From Burkholderiaceae bacterium (GTDB taxonomy: Bacteria; Pseudomonadota; Gammaproteobacteria; Burkholderiales; Burkholderiaceae_C): a stretch of DNA of 43,865 bases. Every line of letters starts with the position of its first letter. Position 1 is the stretch's first letter. Shown piece by piece: positions 28,815 through 37,255 of the stretch. Below the pieces are notes generated by a model, which saw only the letters and a list, made by a program, of their open reading frames with translations, was not told the DNA's origin and did no database searches. Both the position numbers and the translations under genes were made by a program. The stretch is from positions 1-43,865 of the forward strand of contig JAITMV010000074.1 in the NCBI GenBank assembly GCA_031277295.1, in the 5' to 3' direction.

Positions 28815-29405
28815 TTACAACTGAATCGGTGTGATCTTGGCCGCGCCCACCGATGCGCCGGCTTCCAAGCCGATATTGGTCAGAATGAAGCTGGCTATCG
28901 GCTGCTGGATGGTCTGCGTATCGATGGAACCGTTGGCGCCCATATGACCAACCGCCACGGTAGCATCTACACCGGCGGTCCAGCCGTTGCTGGACTTGAA
29001 CTTGTCCAGTGCATCCTTGGTGTTGAAGACGTAGATGATCGCTTTCGACTGACCGCCCGCCTGCCAGCCGATTGAGCCTGCGGTGGTGCTGTAGTAGCCG
29101 GTGATCTGGCCGCCCCCCTCACGCAGTGCGCCGCGGCCATATTCGGCGCCGACCACGAACGAACCACCGATCACGGACGGAAACACCAGCACTGCGGCTG
29201 AGCGCGACACCAGTTCGCCCGAACCGGGCACGACGGTGTATAGGCGCGTTAACGTCGCTTCGACGTCGCGATCCATTGTCGAGCGGGCTGAAGCGCTGGG
29301 AGCCTCGGAGCGGTTCAATGTGGTGGTGCAACCGGCCAAGGCGCCGCCCAAGCCCACGACGACGGCCAAAGCTGCGGAGCAAAAATTGAGATTGAGTTTG
29401 TGCAT
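28815..29405 (-). CDS. SYLF/YSC84-domain lipoprotein
   Basis: A 196-residue protein with a signal peptide ending LAGC (lipobox Cys26). The body matches the SYLF/Ysc84 lipid-binding family: AAVLVFPSVIGGSFVVGAEY, GYYSTTAGSIGWQAGGQSKA, IIYVFNTKDALDKFKSSNGW and GVDATVAVGHMG. In bacteria these are periplasmic or outer-membrane-linked proteins of unclear role; the eukaryotic domain binds phosphoinositides. AAAGGA lies about 8 bases before ATG. Monocistronic by position. Confidence 0.88.
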   Translation of the reverse strand: MHKLNLNFCSAALAVVVGLGGALAGCTTTLNRSEAPSASARSTMDRDVEATLTRLYTVVPGSGELVSRSAAVLVFPSVIGGSFVVGAEYGRGALREGGGQITGYYSTTAGSIGWQAGGQSKAIIYVFNTKDALDKFKSSNGWTAGVDATVAVGHMGANGSIDTQTIQQPIASFILTNIGLEAGASVGAAKITPIQL

Positions 29406-29480
29406 GAGGATGTCCTTTCTCTAAGGCGACGCCTCGCCCAGTCCCCGCAGATCAGCGTGTCTTCGGCTTGGGATCGTCCG

Positions 29481-29527
29481 CGAGGCGCAAAGCTTGAGCA
29501 TACCGGGTGGGTATCGCGAGTATTTGC
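29481..29527. repeat. Dispersed repeat core shared with the uvrC insert
   Basis: The 47 bases starting CGAGGCGCAAAGCTTGAGC and ending TATCGCGAGTATTTGC match 41231-41276 inside uvrC almost base for base, apart from the small loop. It can fold as a short stem (GCATACC / GGTATCGC). It lies in the leader of the SYLF lipoprotein gene (start 29405). Confidence 0.8.
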
Positions 29528-29631
29528 TTTCCAAGCAGGCCGTTTCACGAGCGAGGACACCTTTCGCCGCATGGGGCCGGATGAGGCGCTACCCCGATAC
29601 TACTGCGTTACTTGACATCCTCTCCTGTCCA

Positions 29632-29707
29632 AGAGCCTGTTCACGGTTTTTTCGAGGCCGCGCAGATGTCTTTTCGGCGGCCGCCGAAAAGACGGCGGAC
29701 AGGCTCT
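29632..29707. repeat. Palindromic element with AGAGCCTGT ends
   Basis: The nine-base ends AGAGCCTGT (29632-29640) and ACAGGCTCT (29699-29707) are inverted, like those at 15260-15330. Inside, 29668-29693 is a perfect 26-base palindrome (half-site GTCTTTTCGGCGG). It sits 20 bases from the 3' end of tRNA-Val and could serve as its terminator. Confidence 0.8.
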
Positions 29708-29726
29708 AAAGGAAGGAGATTCCAGA

Positions 29727-29801
29727 TGGTGGGTGATACATGGATCGAACATGTGACCCCTGCCGTGTGAAGGCAGTGCTCTACCGCTGAGCTAATCACC
29801 C
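29727..29801 (-). tRNA. tRNA-Val (CAC)
   Basis: The minus strand folds as a complete cloverleaf. The acceptor stem pairs GGGTGAT with ATCACCC, the D arm contains AGCTCAGCGGTAGAGC, the anticodon stem CTGCC/GGCAG encloses the loop TTCACAC with anticodon CAC, and the T arm has GTTCGATCC. CCA is encoded at 29729-29727. It decodes GUG. It lies 32 bases after the dnaQ stop and may be processed from the isc-dnaQ transcript. Confidence 0.95.
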
Positions 29802-29833
29802 GTTTCGCGCGGAGGGCGAAACTGTTAAGTGTA

Positions 29834-30550
29834 TCAGGAACGCGGTATGGCGGCTTGCCGCCATACAGTTTTGCCGCCGCTGTCTTTGTCAATCTGGGTC
29901 AGGCTTTGTTCGTGCGCGGCTTGTTCATCATCGTCGGCGTGGAGTACCGGCAGATCGAAACTGCCGAGGTCGACTTGTGCGCCCGCAAGGTTGATTGGAC
30001 CAACGTCGCCGAGGTCGATCAACAGCGTCTCCTGGCCGCGAGTGAGGTTGATATAGACATCAGCCAACAACTCGGCGTCAAGCAGCGCGCCGTGCAGAGT
30101 ACGGCCGGAGTTGTCTACGCCGAGACGGGTGCATAGGGCGTCCAGGCTGTTGCGTTTGCCGGGATAAAGCGCCTTGGCGATGCTTAGAGTGTCGGTGATT
30201 TTTTCGACGCAGTCGGTAATGGGCGGCTTGCCCAGGCGCTCAAGCTCGCGGTCCAGAAATCCAACGTCGAAGGCGGCGTTGTGGATGATGATTTCCGCGC
30301 CTTCAAGGTAGCGCAGGATGTCGTCGGCCAGTTCAGCGAACTTCGGCTTGTCGCGCAGAAAGTCGTTGCTGATGCCATGTACCCGGATGGCTTCTTCATC
30401 GCTGTCGCGCTCGGGGTTGAAGTACAGGTGCAGGTTGTTGCCGGTGAGTTTGCGCTCGATCAGCTCGACGCAGCCCAGTTCGATGATGCGGTCACCGGCC
30501 TCGGCGGACAGGCCGGTGGTTTCGGTGTCGAGGACGATTTGGCGGGTCAT
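29834..30550 (-). CDS. dnaQ: DNA polymerase III epsilon subunit (3'-5' proofreading exonuclease)
   Basis: A 238-residue DEDDh exonuclease. Exo I is VLDTETTGL (residues 6-14), Exo II is IIHNAAFDVGFLDREL (about 87-102) and Exo III is LHGALLDAELLADVY with the catalytic His. The C-terminal tail, which in E. coli binds the alpha subunit, is present but poorly conserved. ATG overlaps the fdx stop (ATGA), so replication proofreading is translationally tied to the iron-sulfur operon. It is followed by tRNA-Val. Confidence 0.95.
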   Translation of the reverse strand: MTRQIVLDTETTGLSAEAGDRIIELGCVELIERKLTGNNLHLYFNPERDSDEEAIRVHGISNDFLRDKPKFAELADDILRYLEGAEIIIHNAAFDVGFLDRELERLGKPPITDCVEKITDTLSIAKALYPGKRNSLDALCTRLGVDNSGRTLHGALLDAELLADVYINLTRGQETLLIDLGDVGPINLAGAQVDLGSFDLPVLHADDDEQAAHEQSLTQIDKDSGGKTVWRQAAIPRS

Positions 30551-30888
30551 GCGTGTTTTTCTTTCGCGTGGTTGATCGAGTAGCGTGGGATTTCAATGAT
30601 GAGATCTGCCTTGCCCACGATGGCCTGGCACGACAAGCGCGATTGCGGCTGCAAGCCCCAGGCGCGGTCAAGCAGGTCTTCTTCGTCTTCGTCCGGTGCG
30701 TCTAACGTTTCGTAGCCCTGGCGCACGATGACGTGGCAGGTGGTGCAGGCGCAACTCATTTCGCAGGCGTGTTCGATGGAGATGCCGTGTTCCAGAAGCG
30801 CCTCACAGATCGAGTCGCCGACGTCGGCCTGGATTTCGGCGCCAGCAGGAGCGTATTCAGGATGGGGCAAGATTTTGATGGTGGGCAT
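30547..30888 (-). CDS. fdx: ISC-system [2Fe-2S] ferredoxin
   Basis: A 113-residue adrenodoxin-type ferredoxin that supplies electrons to IscU/IscS during cluster assembly. The ligands fit the pattern CX5CX2C in HACEMSCACTTCHV plus a fourth Cys in SRLSCQAIVG. DEDEEDLLDRAWGL is the usual acidic partner-binding helix. ATG at 30888, just after the hscA stop, gives the family N-terminus MPTIKILPH; an ATG at 30903 is possible. The stop overlaps the dnaQ start. Confidence 0.94.
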   Translation of the reverse strand: MPTIKILPHPEYAPAGAEIQADVGDSICEALLEHGISIEHACEMSCACTTCHVIVRQGYETLDAPDEDEEDLLDRAWGLQPQSRLSCQAIVGKADLIIEIPRYSINHAKEKHA

Positions 30889-30892
30889 TTTG

Positions 30893-32776
30893 TCATTTGT
30901 CATATCGAAAATCGTCCACGCGCTGGCCGGCCAATGCTTTTTGAATGCTGGCATTCATGCGCGCGGCGGCGAAAGCTTCGGCACCTTCGGCCAGAGCTTT
31001 GGTGGCGGCTTCGATGGTGGCGGCATCGGCGTCGTTGGTGATGCTGGCGCGCAGCGACTGCATCAGCGTGTCGATGGCGGCGCGCTCGGACGCGGTGAGC
31101 AGTGCGCCGTCGACGTTAAGCGCGCTTTGGGTGGCCAGCAGAAGACGATCAGCGTCCACGCGGGCCTCGATCAAGGCACGCGCCTGGGCATCGGCGGCGG
31201 CGGTGGCGAAGGAGTCTTGCAACATGTGGGCGATTTGTTCATCGCTCAGGCCGTAACTGGGTTTCACGTCGATGTGGGCTTCGACGCCGCTGGTCTGCTC
31301 GCGCGCGCTGACGCCCAGCAGGCCGTCGGCATCAACGGTGAAGGTGACGCGAATACGCGCCGCGCCAGCGGCCATCGGCGGAATACCGCGCAGCGTGAAT
31401 CGCGCCAAGCTGCGGCAGTCCCGCACCTGATCGCGTTCGCCTTGCACGACGTGCAGGGCCAACGCAGTTTGACCGTCCTGATAGGTGGTGAAGTCTTGCG
31501 CCATGGCGACTGGGATGGTCTGGTTGCGCGGTACGATGCGTTCGACCAGGCCGCCCATGGTTTCTAGCCCAAGCGACAGCGGCGTCACGTCGAGCAGCAG
31601 CAGGTCGCCAGTACCAGCATTGCTAGCGCCGTTGCCGGCCAGTTGATCGGCTTGCACGGCGGCGCCCAAGGCCACCACTTCGTCGGGGTTGAGGTTGGTA
31701 AGCGGCTGGCATCCGAACAGGCCGGCCACTGCGCGCCGGATGACCGGCATCCGGGTGGAACCACCGACCAGTACCACGCCTTTGACGTCGGATGGCGCGA
31801 GCCGCGCATCGCGCAAGACGTCGCGCACGGTCGTCATGCAGCGCGCGGTGAGCGCGGCGGTGGCGGCTTCGAAGTCGGCTGCCTGCAAATCGAATTTGAC
31901 GTCCGCGCCTGCGAGGCAGACATTGAAGACGACTGAATTGCCGACGCTCAATGCCTCTTTCGCGGCGCGCGCTGCCGTGTGCAACGCGGCTTTGTCGGTG
32001 GCGTTTTGCGCTTGCGCGCCGGTTCGTTCCAGCAACCAGTCGGCCAGCGCGCGGTCGTAGTCGTCGCCGCCCAGGGCGGAGTCGCCACCAGTGGCGATGA
32101 CCTCGAACACGCCTTGCGTCAAACGCAGGATTGATACGTCGAAGGTGCCACCACCCAAATCAAACACCGCGTACACCCCTTCAGCGGCGTTGTCCAGCCC
32201 ATAGGCGATGGCTGCCGCCGTGGGTTCGCTGATGAGGCGCAGCACGTGCAGGCCGGCCAGCCCGGCGGCGTCTTTGGTGGCCTGACGCTGCGCGTCGTCG
32301 AAGTATGCCGGCACGGTGATGACGGCACCGTACAGGTCTTGATCCAAAGTGTCCTCGGCGCGCTGGCGTAGCGTGGCCAAAATTTCGGCGCTGATTTCGA
32401 CCGGTGATTTGCCGCCCTGTACGGTGCTCACCACCGCCATGCCGGGGCGCTCGAGCAGTGTGTAAGGCAGCTTGTCGCGCGCCGTGATGTCGCTCACCGC
32501 GCGTCCCATCAGCCGCTTGGCCGAAGCGATGGTGTTGCCGGCATCGCCGCAGGCATGGGCTAGCGCATCGTGGCCGATCTGCCGCCCTCCTCCTTGCAGA
32601 TAGCGCACCACCGAAGGCAGCAGCACGCGGCCTTGTGCATCGGGCAGGCATTCGGCCACGCCGTGGCGCAGCGCGGCAACCAGCGAATGGGTAGTGCCCA
32701 GATCGATGCCGACTGCCACGCGCCGCTGGTGCGGATCGGGCGTCTGGCCGGGTTCGGAGATTTGCAATAGGGCCAT
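30893..32776 (-). CDS. hscA: Fe-S cluster assembly chaperone HscA
   Basis: A 627-residue Hsp70 specialised for releasing clusters from IscU with HscB. The ATPase domain has [17 protein letters not shown], then [34 protein letters not shown] and [17 protein letters not shown]. The substrate-binding domain includes [23 protein letters not shown] at 32776 ([10 protein letters not shown]) matches the family start better than a TTG 18 bases upstream. Its length and position between hscB and fdx are as expected. Confidence 0.95.
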   Translation of the reverse strand: MALLQISEPGQTPDPHQRRVAVGIDLGTTHSLVAALRHGVAECLPDAQGRVLLPSVVRYLQGGGRQIGHDALAHACGDAGNTIASAKRLMGRAVSDITARDKLPYTLLERPGMAVVSTVQGGKSPVEISAEILATLRQRAEDTLDQDLYGAVITVPAYFDDAQRQATKDAAGLAGLHVLRLISEPTAAAIAYGLDNAAEGVYAVFDLGGGTFDVSILRLTQGVFEVIATGGDSALGGDDYDRALADWLLERTGAQAQNATDKAALHTAARAAKEALSVGNSVVFNVCLAGADVKFDLQAADFEAATAALTARCMTTVRDVLRDARLAPSDVKGVVLVGGSTRMPVIRRAVAGLFGCQPLTNLNPDEVVALGAAVQADQLAGNGASNAGTGDLLLLDVTPLSLGLETMGGLVERIVPRNQTIPVAMAQDFTTYQDGQTALALHVVQGERDQVRDCRSLARFTLRGIPPMAAGAARIRVTFTVDADGLLGVSAREQTSGVEAHIDVKPSYGLSDEQIAHMLQDSFATAAADAQARALIEARVDADRLLLATQSALNVDGALLTASERAAIDTLMQSLRASITNDADAATIEAATKALAEGAEAFAAARMNASIQKALAGQRVDDFRYDK

Positions 32777-32797
32777 GTGAGGTCGAGCGTTCAATGC

Positions 32798-33316
32798 TCA
32801 GCGTTCGAGTGTCGCACGCTTGCTTTCGATCTCATGGCTCAGCCGGTCGAAAAACATCAGTGCGCGCACCGACTGGGCGGCGGCGGGCCAGTCGGCTTCG
32901 ATGTCGATCTGGCGCTCCAACTTCAATAGCAACTCGTGCCGCAGCGATTCGGATTGGCGCTTGATCGACAACATGCCGACGGTGCTTTCGGCGTCCTGAA
33001 GCGCCTCGCGCAACATCATTTGCTGTGTCAGAAACTCTGGCGGCATGACGGTGTTGCGCTCGGCATCGATGGCCGTGCCGTGCAGTTCACACAAATAGGC
33101 GGCGCGCGCCAACGGGTCGCTCAGGCGCTGGCGGGCCTGATTGATGCGCGCCGACCACTGCATCGCCACGCGTTGCGCCGCCGCGCCTTGGGTGGCGAAA
33201 CGGTCTGGGTGTGCTTGACGTTGCAATGTTTTCCAGCGCGCGTCGATTTGCGTCGCGTCCTGCGCAAAGCGGACGGGCAGATCAAATAACTCGAAATCGG
33301 TGGATTGCAGGTTCAT
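32798..33316 (-). CDS. hscB: Fe-S assembly co-chaperone HscB
   Basis: A 172-residue J-domain protein that delivers IscU to HscA and stimulates its ATPase. The N-terminal J domain has the HPD motif in LQRQAHPDRFATQGAAAQ, and the C-terminal three-helix domain holds the IscU-binding surface (LTQQMMLREALQDAEST). ATG at 33316 (MNLQSTDFELFDLP) gives the usual length and N-terminus. Confidence 0.94.
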   Translation of the reverse strand: MNLQSTDFELFDLPVRFAQDATQIDARWKTLQRQAHPDRFATQGAAAQRVAMQWSARINQARQRLSDPLARAAYLCELHGTAIDAERNTVMPPEFLTQQMMLREALQDAESTVGMLSIKRQSESLRHELLLKLERQIDIEADWPAAAQSVRALMFFDRLSHEIESKRATLER

Positions 33317-33428
33317 GCATTTGGCGTTGAGCGTCCCTATCGTTGAGCGTTGAGCATTGGGCGTGAAGTTCTCTTTAACAGGCAACGCCTCACCTCAAAA
33401 TGAATCACGCTAAACGCTCAACCTCCCT

Positions 33429-33752
33429 TCAAACCCGGAACGATTCGCCGCAACCGCAACGGTCGCGCTCGTTCGGGTTGTTGAACTTGAAGCCTTCGTT
33501 CAGGCCCTCGCGCACATAGTCCAACTCGGTGCCGTCAATGTAGGCCAGACTCTTGGGATCGGCCATCAGCTTGACGCCGTGTTGCTCGAACAGCGCGTCC
33601 TCGGGCGCGGCCTCGTCTACATATTCCAGCTTGTAGGCCAAACCCGAGCAACCGGTGGTCTTGACGCCCAGACGCACACCCACGCCCTTGCCTCGTTTGG
33701 CAAGGTACTTGCTGATATGCCGTGCGGCGGCTTCGGTAAGGGTTATGGCCAT
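33429..33752 (-). CDS. iscA: A-type iron-sulfur carrier IscA
   Basis: A 107-residue A-type carrier with the three conserved Cys: one in [16 protein letters not shown] and two in the C-terminal [28 protein letters not shown] is the typical N-terminus. Its ATG at 33752 shares a base with the stop of an upstream secreted-protein gene (TAATG), so translation is coupled to that gene and not directly to iscU. Confidence 0.95.
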   Translation of the reverse strand: MAITLTEAAARHISKYLAKRGKGVGVRLGVKTTGCSGLAYKLEYVDEAAPEDALFEQHGVKLMADPKSLAYIDGTELDYVREGLNEGFKFNNPNERDRCGCGESFRV

Positions 33753-34141
33753 TATTTTTTCAGCAAGGAATAATGCTCGATCCGGCAAGGCGCGGGGTGG
33801 CCGCCGTTCTTGCAAATGCCGTCCAAATGACGGTAGCGTAGCCACGCTATCCGGCCGCGTTTGGGCCACTGGCGCCGCGGCAGCGTGCGTTGGTAGTCCA
33901 GGCTTTCGGCTACGAAGTTAAGTCTCTGCCCCGCGCGTAATGCGCACCCTGCCCTGCCTTGCGCCACGACGTTCAGCACCGTGGCTTGCACGGCGTCGTT
34001 GCGATGGCCGGTGACTTTGATGCGCACATCGCACACCACCCAGTTGGCGGCGGACGCGGCGGCGGGCAGCGCGGCAACAAGCGCGGCAACAAGCGCGGCA
34101 AGCAAGGCGGCGATGCTCCGCAATGTCAGAGTTACTGGCAT
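33752..34141 (-). CDS. Small secreted protein within the isc operon, hypothetical
   Basis: A 129-residue protein starting [20 protein letters not shown] with a clear Sec signal peptide (hydrophobic residues about 8-24, cleavage likely after ASA near residue 30). The mature part has four Cys ([32 protein letters not shown]) and is basic, and it would be periplasmic. I do not recognise a domain. It sits between iscU and iscA and its TAA shares a base with the iscA ATG, so it is part of the operon rather than a chance frame. The signal peptide is encoded by a small tandem repeat (GCAACAAGCGCG-like units). Confidence 0.7.
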   Translation of the reverse strand: MPVTLTLRSIAALLAALVAALVAALPAAASAANWVVCDVRIKVTGHRNDAVQATVLNVVAQGRAGCALRAGQRLNFVAESLDYQRTLPRRQWPKRGRIAWLRYRHLDGICKNGGHPAPCRIEHYSLLKK

Positions 34142-34224
34142 GGCTTTAGCTGCTCGGTTTTGAAAATACTGGGCCACGGCGAAATATCCAGGCTGGTTGG
34201 GCATGAGGTCGCGCCACGACGGTG

Positions 34225-34611
34225 TCAAGCCTGGTGCTTCTTGCGGTAGTCCTGCACCGCCGCTTTGATTGCGTCTTCGGCAAGAATCGAGCAGTGAATC
34301 TTGACCGGCGGCAGCGCCAGTTCTTCGGCGATTTGGCTGTTTTTCAGCGCGCCGGCCTGATCCAGCGTCTTGCCTTTGACCCACTCGGTCACCAGCGAAC
34401 TGGAAGCGATGGCCGAACCGCAACCATAAGTTTTGAAGCGCGCGTCCTCGATGACGCCGGTATCCGGATTGACTTTGATTTGCAGCTTCATTACGTCGCC
34501 ACAGGCCGGCGCGCCAACCATGCCGGTGCCCACGCTGTCATCACTTTTGTCGAAGCTGCCGACGTTGCGTGGATTTTCGTAGTGGTCGATGACTTTGTCG
34601 GAATAAGCCAT
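34225..34611 (-). CDS. iscU: Iron-sulfur cluster scaffold IscU
   Basis: The 128-residue scaffold on which IscS-derived sulfur and iron form a [2Fe-2S] cluster. Conserved ligands are Cys in GAPACGDVMKLQI, the Asp beside it, Cys in TYGCGSAIASSS, and Cys in VKIHCSILAEDAI. The LPPVK motif bound by HscA is present (ALPPVKIHC). The length is normal. It follows iscS after 89 bases. Confidence 0.96.
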   Translation of the reverse strand: MAYSDKVIDHYENPRNVGSFDKSDDSVGTGMVGAPACGDVMKLQIKVNPDTGVIEDARFKTYGCGSAIASSSLVTEWVKGKTLDQAGALKNSQIAEELALPPVKIHCSILAEDAIKAAVQDYRKKHQA

Positions 34612-34700
34612 GATGAACTCCTTCGTTTAGCGTTTGCGTGATCCGTTTTGAGGTGAAGCGTCGCCCATTAAAGAAGAGGTATTCACGCAAAACGATGCAT

Positions 34701-35921
34701 TCAATGCGCTGCCCACTGCACCGCGGACATATCGACGCCTTCTTGATGCATCTCCCACAGCGGCGACAACTCACGCAGCCGAACCACGGTCTGACGAATC
34801 GACGCTATGGCGTGGTCGATGTCTTGCTCGGTGCTAAAGCGCCCGATGGTGATGCGCAGCGAGGAATGCGCCAACTCGTCACTCCGGCCCAAGGCGCGCA
34901 GCACGTAACTTGGCTCCAGGCTGGCCGAGGTGCAGGCCGAACCGCTGGATACGGCCAGCCCCTTCAAGCCCATGATGAGTGACTCGCCCTCCACGTAGTT
35001 GAAGCTCATGTTCACGTTCTGCGGCACGCGTCGCTCGGGGTGGCCGTTGAGGAACACCTCGTCGATTTGCATTAGCCCCCGCACCAGCCGGCGGTGCAAT
35101 GCCCAAGCGCGCTCGTTGTCGCGCTCCATCTCGTCTTTGGCGATACGGAAAGCCTCGCCCATGCCGACGATCTGGTGTGTGGGCAGCGTGCCCGAGCGCA
35201 TCCCACGCTCGTGGCCGCCGCCGTGCATCTGCGCCTCGATGCGCACCCGTGGCTTGCGACGCACGTACAGCGCGCCGATACCCTTGGGGCCATAGGTCTT
35301 GTGGCTGGCCAGGCTCATCAGGTCGATAGGCTGGCGGCTTAAGTCGATGCACACCTTGCCGGTGGCCTGCGCCGCGTCCACATGGAAGATCACCCCGCGC
35401 TCGCGGCAGATCGCGCCAATCGCATCCACGTCCTGCACCACGCCGATCTCGTTGTTGACCAGCATCACGCTGGCGAGGGTGGTGTCAGGGCGCAGCGCGG
35501 CCTTGAATTGATTCAGGTCAAGCAGGCCGTCTTCGCCCACGTCAAGGTAACTCACCTCAAAGCCTTGGCGCTCCAACTCGCGCATCACGTCCAGCACCGC
35601 CTTGTGCTCGGTCTTGACGGTGATCAGGTGCTTGCCCTTGCCCTGATAAAAATGCGCCGCGCCCTTGATCGCCAGATTATCGGATTCGGTCGCGCCGCTG
35701 GTCCAAACGATCTCGCGCGCGTCGGCGCCGATCAAATCGGCCACCTGCTGGCGCGCCTTCTCAACCGCTGCTTCAGCCTCCCAGCCCCAGGCGTGGCTGC
35801 GGCTGGCGGGGTTGCCGAAGTGCTCGCGCAGCCAGGGGATCATGGCATCAGCCACGCGCGGGTCAACCGGCGTGGTGGCGGCGTAGTCCATGTAGATAGG
35901 AAAGTGTGGCGTCTGACTCAT
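34701..35921 (-). CDS. iscS: Cysteine desulfurase IscS
   Basis: A PLP enzyme of 406 residues taking sulfur from cysteine for Fe-S clusters and thio-t[16 protein letters not shown] is the family start. [14 protein letters not shown] lies around the cofactor, the PLP Lys is in [19 protein letters not shown], and the active-site Cys is in [17 protein letters not shown], a group I desulfurase loop. The C-terminus ends near QWAAH, close to the usual EWAHH-type tail. It follows iscR by 71 bases. Confidence 0.97.
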   Translation of the reverse strand: MSQTPHFPIYMDYAATTPVDPRVADAMIPWLREHFGNPASRSHAWGWEAEAAVEKARQQVADLIGADAREIVWTSGATESDNLAIKGAAHFYQGKGKHLITVKTEHKAVLDVMRELERQGFEVSYLDVGEDGLLDLNQFKAALRPDTTLASVMLVNNEIGVVQDVDAIGAICRERGVIFHVDAAQATGKVCIDLSRQPIDLMSLASHKTYGPKGIGALYVRRKPRVRIEAQMHGGGHERGMRSGTLPTHQIVGMGEAFRIAKDEMERDNERAWALHRRLVRGLMQIDEVFLNGHPERRVPQNVNMSFNYVEGESLIMGLKGLAVSSGSACTSASLEPSYVLRALGRSDELAHSSLRITIGRFSTEQDIDHAIASIRQTVVRLRELSPLWEMHQEGVDMSAVQWAAH

Positions 35922-35992
35922 GGCAGGATTTTTGGGCGTTTTCGTCTATGGCACTTGCGAAACAAGCACCGGCAGCCGTGGATTTTTCAGCG

Positions 35993-36526
35993 TTACTTGT
36001 TTGTCAGGCTGCCCAGCGCAAACACCGAATTGGGTGCGTTCACCCGCACAGGCTTGACCACTGGCGTATTGGAAATAGCCCGTTTGACAGCCGGTTTGCC
36101 GTCAATTTCGACGCCCTTGGCGTGCTGATCGTCCACTAACTTCTGCAACGTGACAGATTCCAGAAAATTCAGCATCAGCGTGTTCAACCCCGACCACAGG
36201 TCATGCGTCATGCAGCGGCCGCCTTCGCCGTGACAATTGCCTCTGCCGCCGCAGTGGGTGGCGTCCAACGGCTCGTCCACCGACACGATGATGTCGGCTA
36301 CCGTGATCTCGCTGGCCTTGCGTCCCAATGAATAACCGCCTCCGGGGCCGCGGGTGGACTCCACCAGATCGTTGCGGCGTAGCTTGCCGAACAACTGCTC
36401 CAGATACGACAGCGAAATATCCTGCCGCTGGCTGATCGCCGCCAGCGTGACCGGCCCGCCATCTTGGCGTAGCGCGAGATCGATCATGGCAGTGACCGCG
36501 AATCGTCCTTTGGTGGTGAGGCGCAT
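35993..36526 (-). CDS. iscR: Fe-S cluster-responsive transcriptional regulator IscR
   Basis: A 177-residue Rrf2-family regulator. The winged helix is MRLTTKGRFAVTAMIDLALR, then ISLSYLEQLFGKLRRNDLV. The three cluster-binding Cys are in CGGRGNCHGEGGRC (spacing as in E. coli IscR), followed by a His. It represses the isc operon when it holds a [2Fe-2S] cluster. AGGAG lies 7 bases before ATG, and a probable IscR box is 32-57 bases upstream. Confidence 0.96.
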   Translation of the reverse strand: MRLTTKGRFAVTAMIDLALRQDGGPVTLAAISQRQDISLSYLEQLFGKLRRNDLVESTRGPGGGYSLGRKASEITVADIIVSVDEPLDATHCGGRGNCHGEGGRCMTHDLWSGLNTLMLNFLESVTLQKLVDDQHAKGVEIDGKPAVKRAISNTPVVKPVRVNAPNSVFALGSLTNK

Positions 36527-36557
36527 GGGGTACTCCTGTATTCCTGTAGTCGTTTCG

Positions 36558-36583
36558 ATTTCCGAGTTATTTAATCAAGTATA
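36558..36583 (-). promoter_or_regulatory. Probable type-1 IscR-binding site in the isc promoter
   Basis: Read on the minus strand the site begins TATACTTGATTAAATA and continues ACTCGGAAAT. This resembles the type-1 IscR consensus (ATA-C-YTGAC-type half-site, A/T centre, TCRRSTAT-like second half). Its position just upstream of iscR fits feedback repression of the operon by holo-IscR. Confidence 0.7.
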
Positions 36584-36744
36584 CACCAAGCCCCAGCGTC
36601 GCGTAGGGGTTTGCTGCGCCGCGGAAAAACCAGCACGGCACGCTTTCTTGGAAAACTTCAGTTCACCAACTCCTATGCGCATCAGCGGTTCTTCGTGGTT
36701 TCCCAGGCTGATCCTCTACCGATCAACCCACCACTCTCCGCGTG

Positions 36745-36999
36745 TCAATAGTGCTGCCGACACTGCATCACATGGACCACGCCGTCTTGAACGATGTAGA
36801 TCAAACGGTCTTCCTTTGTAATGCGCCGCGACCAGAAGCCCGACAAGTCGCCTTTCAGGGGTTCCGGCTTACCTGTCCCCCGGAAAGCATCTCGGGCTAT
36901 CTCCTGGATGAGTCCGTTGATCTCACCCACGATGCTCGGGTCAGTGGTCTGCCAGTACAGGTAGTCATCCCAAGCATGGGAGGAAAAGGCAAGCTTGCA
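36745..36999 (-). pseudogene. yoeB: Orphan YoeB-family toxin with a frameshifted start
   Basis: The frame encodes KLAFSSHAWDDYLYWQTTD, then GKPEPLKGDLSGFWSRRI, DRLIYIVQDG and the terminal CRQHY, an almost complete YoeB ribosome-dependent RNase (84 codons, same as E. coli). Where the initiator should be, the DNA reads ATG-C-AAG-CTT: the ATG at 37000-36998 is one base out of frame with the toxin. No in-frame ATG, GTG or TTG lies nearby; the nearest is inside the repeat upstream. No yefM antitoxin precedes it. Probably inactive, unless the extra base is a sequencing or assembly error. Confidence 0.8.
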
Positions 37000-37081
37000 T
37001 TTACGCGTGACGGCGACCTTGTTTTTTGACGGGGGGCGAGAACAACTTTTTGCAACAGCCTTCCTGACGGCAGAGGCTCTT

Positions 37082-37255
37082 AGAACGTGTTCACGATCTC
37101 GGCGTGAGGTGTGTGCGGGTGCGGCATTGGGATGGGCTGCCGGGGCGACAAGCCACAGCCAATAGGCCCGTGTCATTGGCAAGGATTGCTTGCGCCGCAG
37201 CGCTTCCTGAGCACGCGCCCGCTCTAAGCCCGCGCCGGGATCGCAAACACGTTCT
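37082..37255 (+). repeat. MITE-like repeat element, copy 2
   Basis: A 174-base element with ends AGAACGTGTTCACGATC and GATCGCAAACACGTTCT, opposite in orientation to copy 1 at 4764-4927. Shared interior blocks include ATTGGGATGGGCTGC and TGTCATTGGCAAGGATTGC. Its right end supplies two bases of the stop codon of the TRAP binding-protein gene, and its left part lies where a yoeB antitoxin gene would be expected. Confidence 0.85.

Noticed and set aside
34072-34105. Tandem GCAACAAGCGCG-like units resembling a short direct-repeat array
   Set aside because: Only two to three units, within the signal-peptide codons of the isc-operon secreted protein; not CRISPR.
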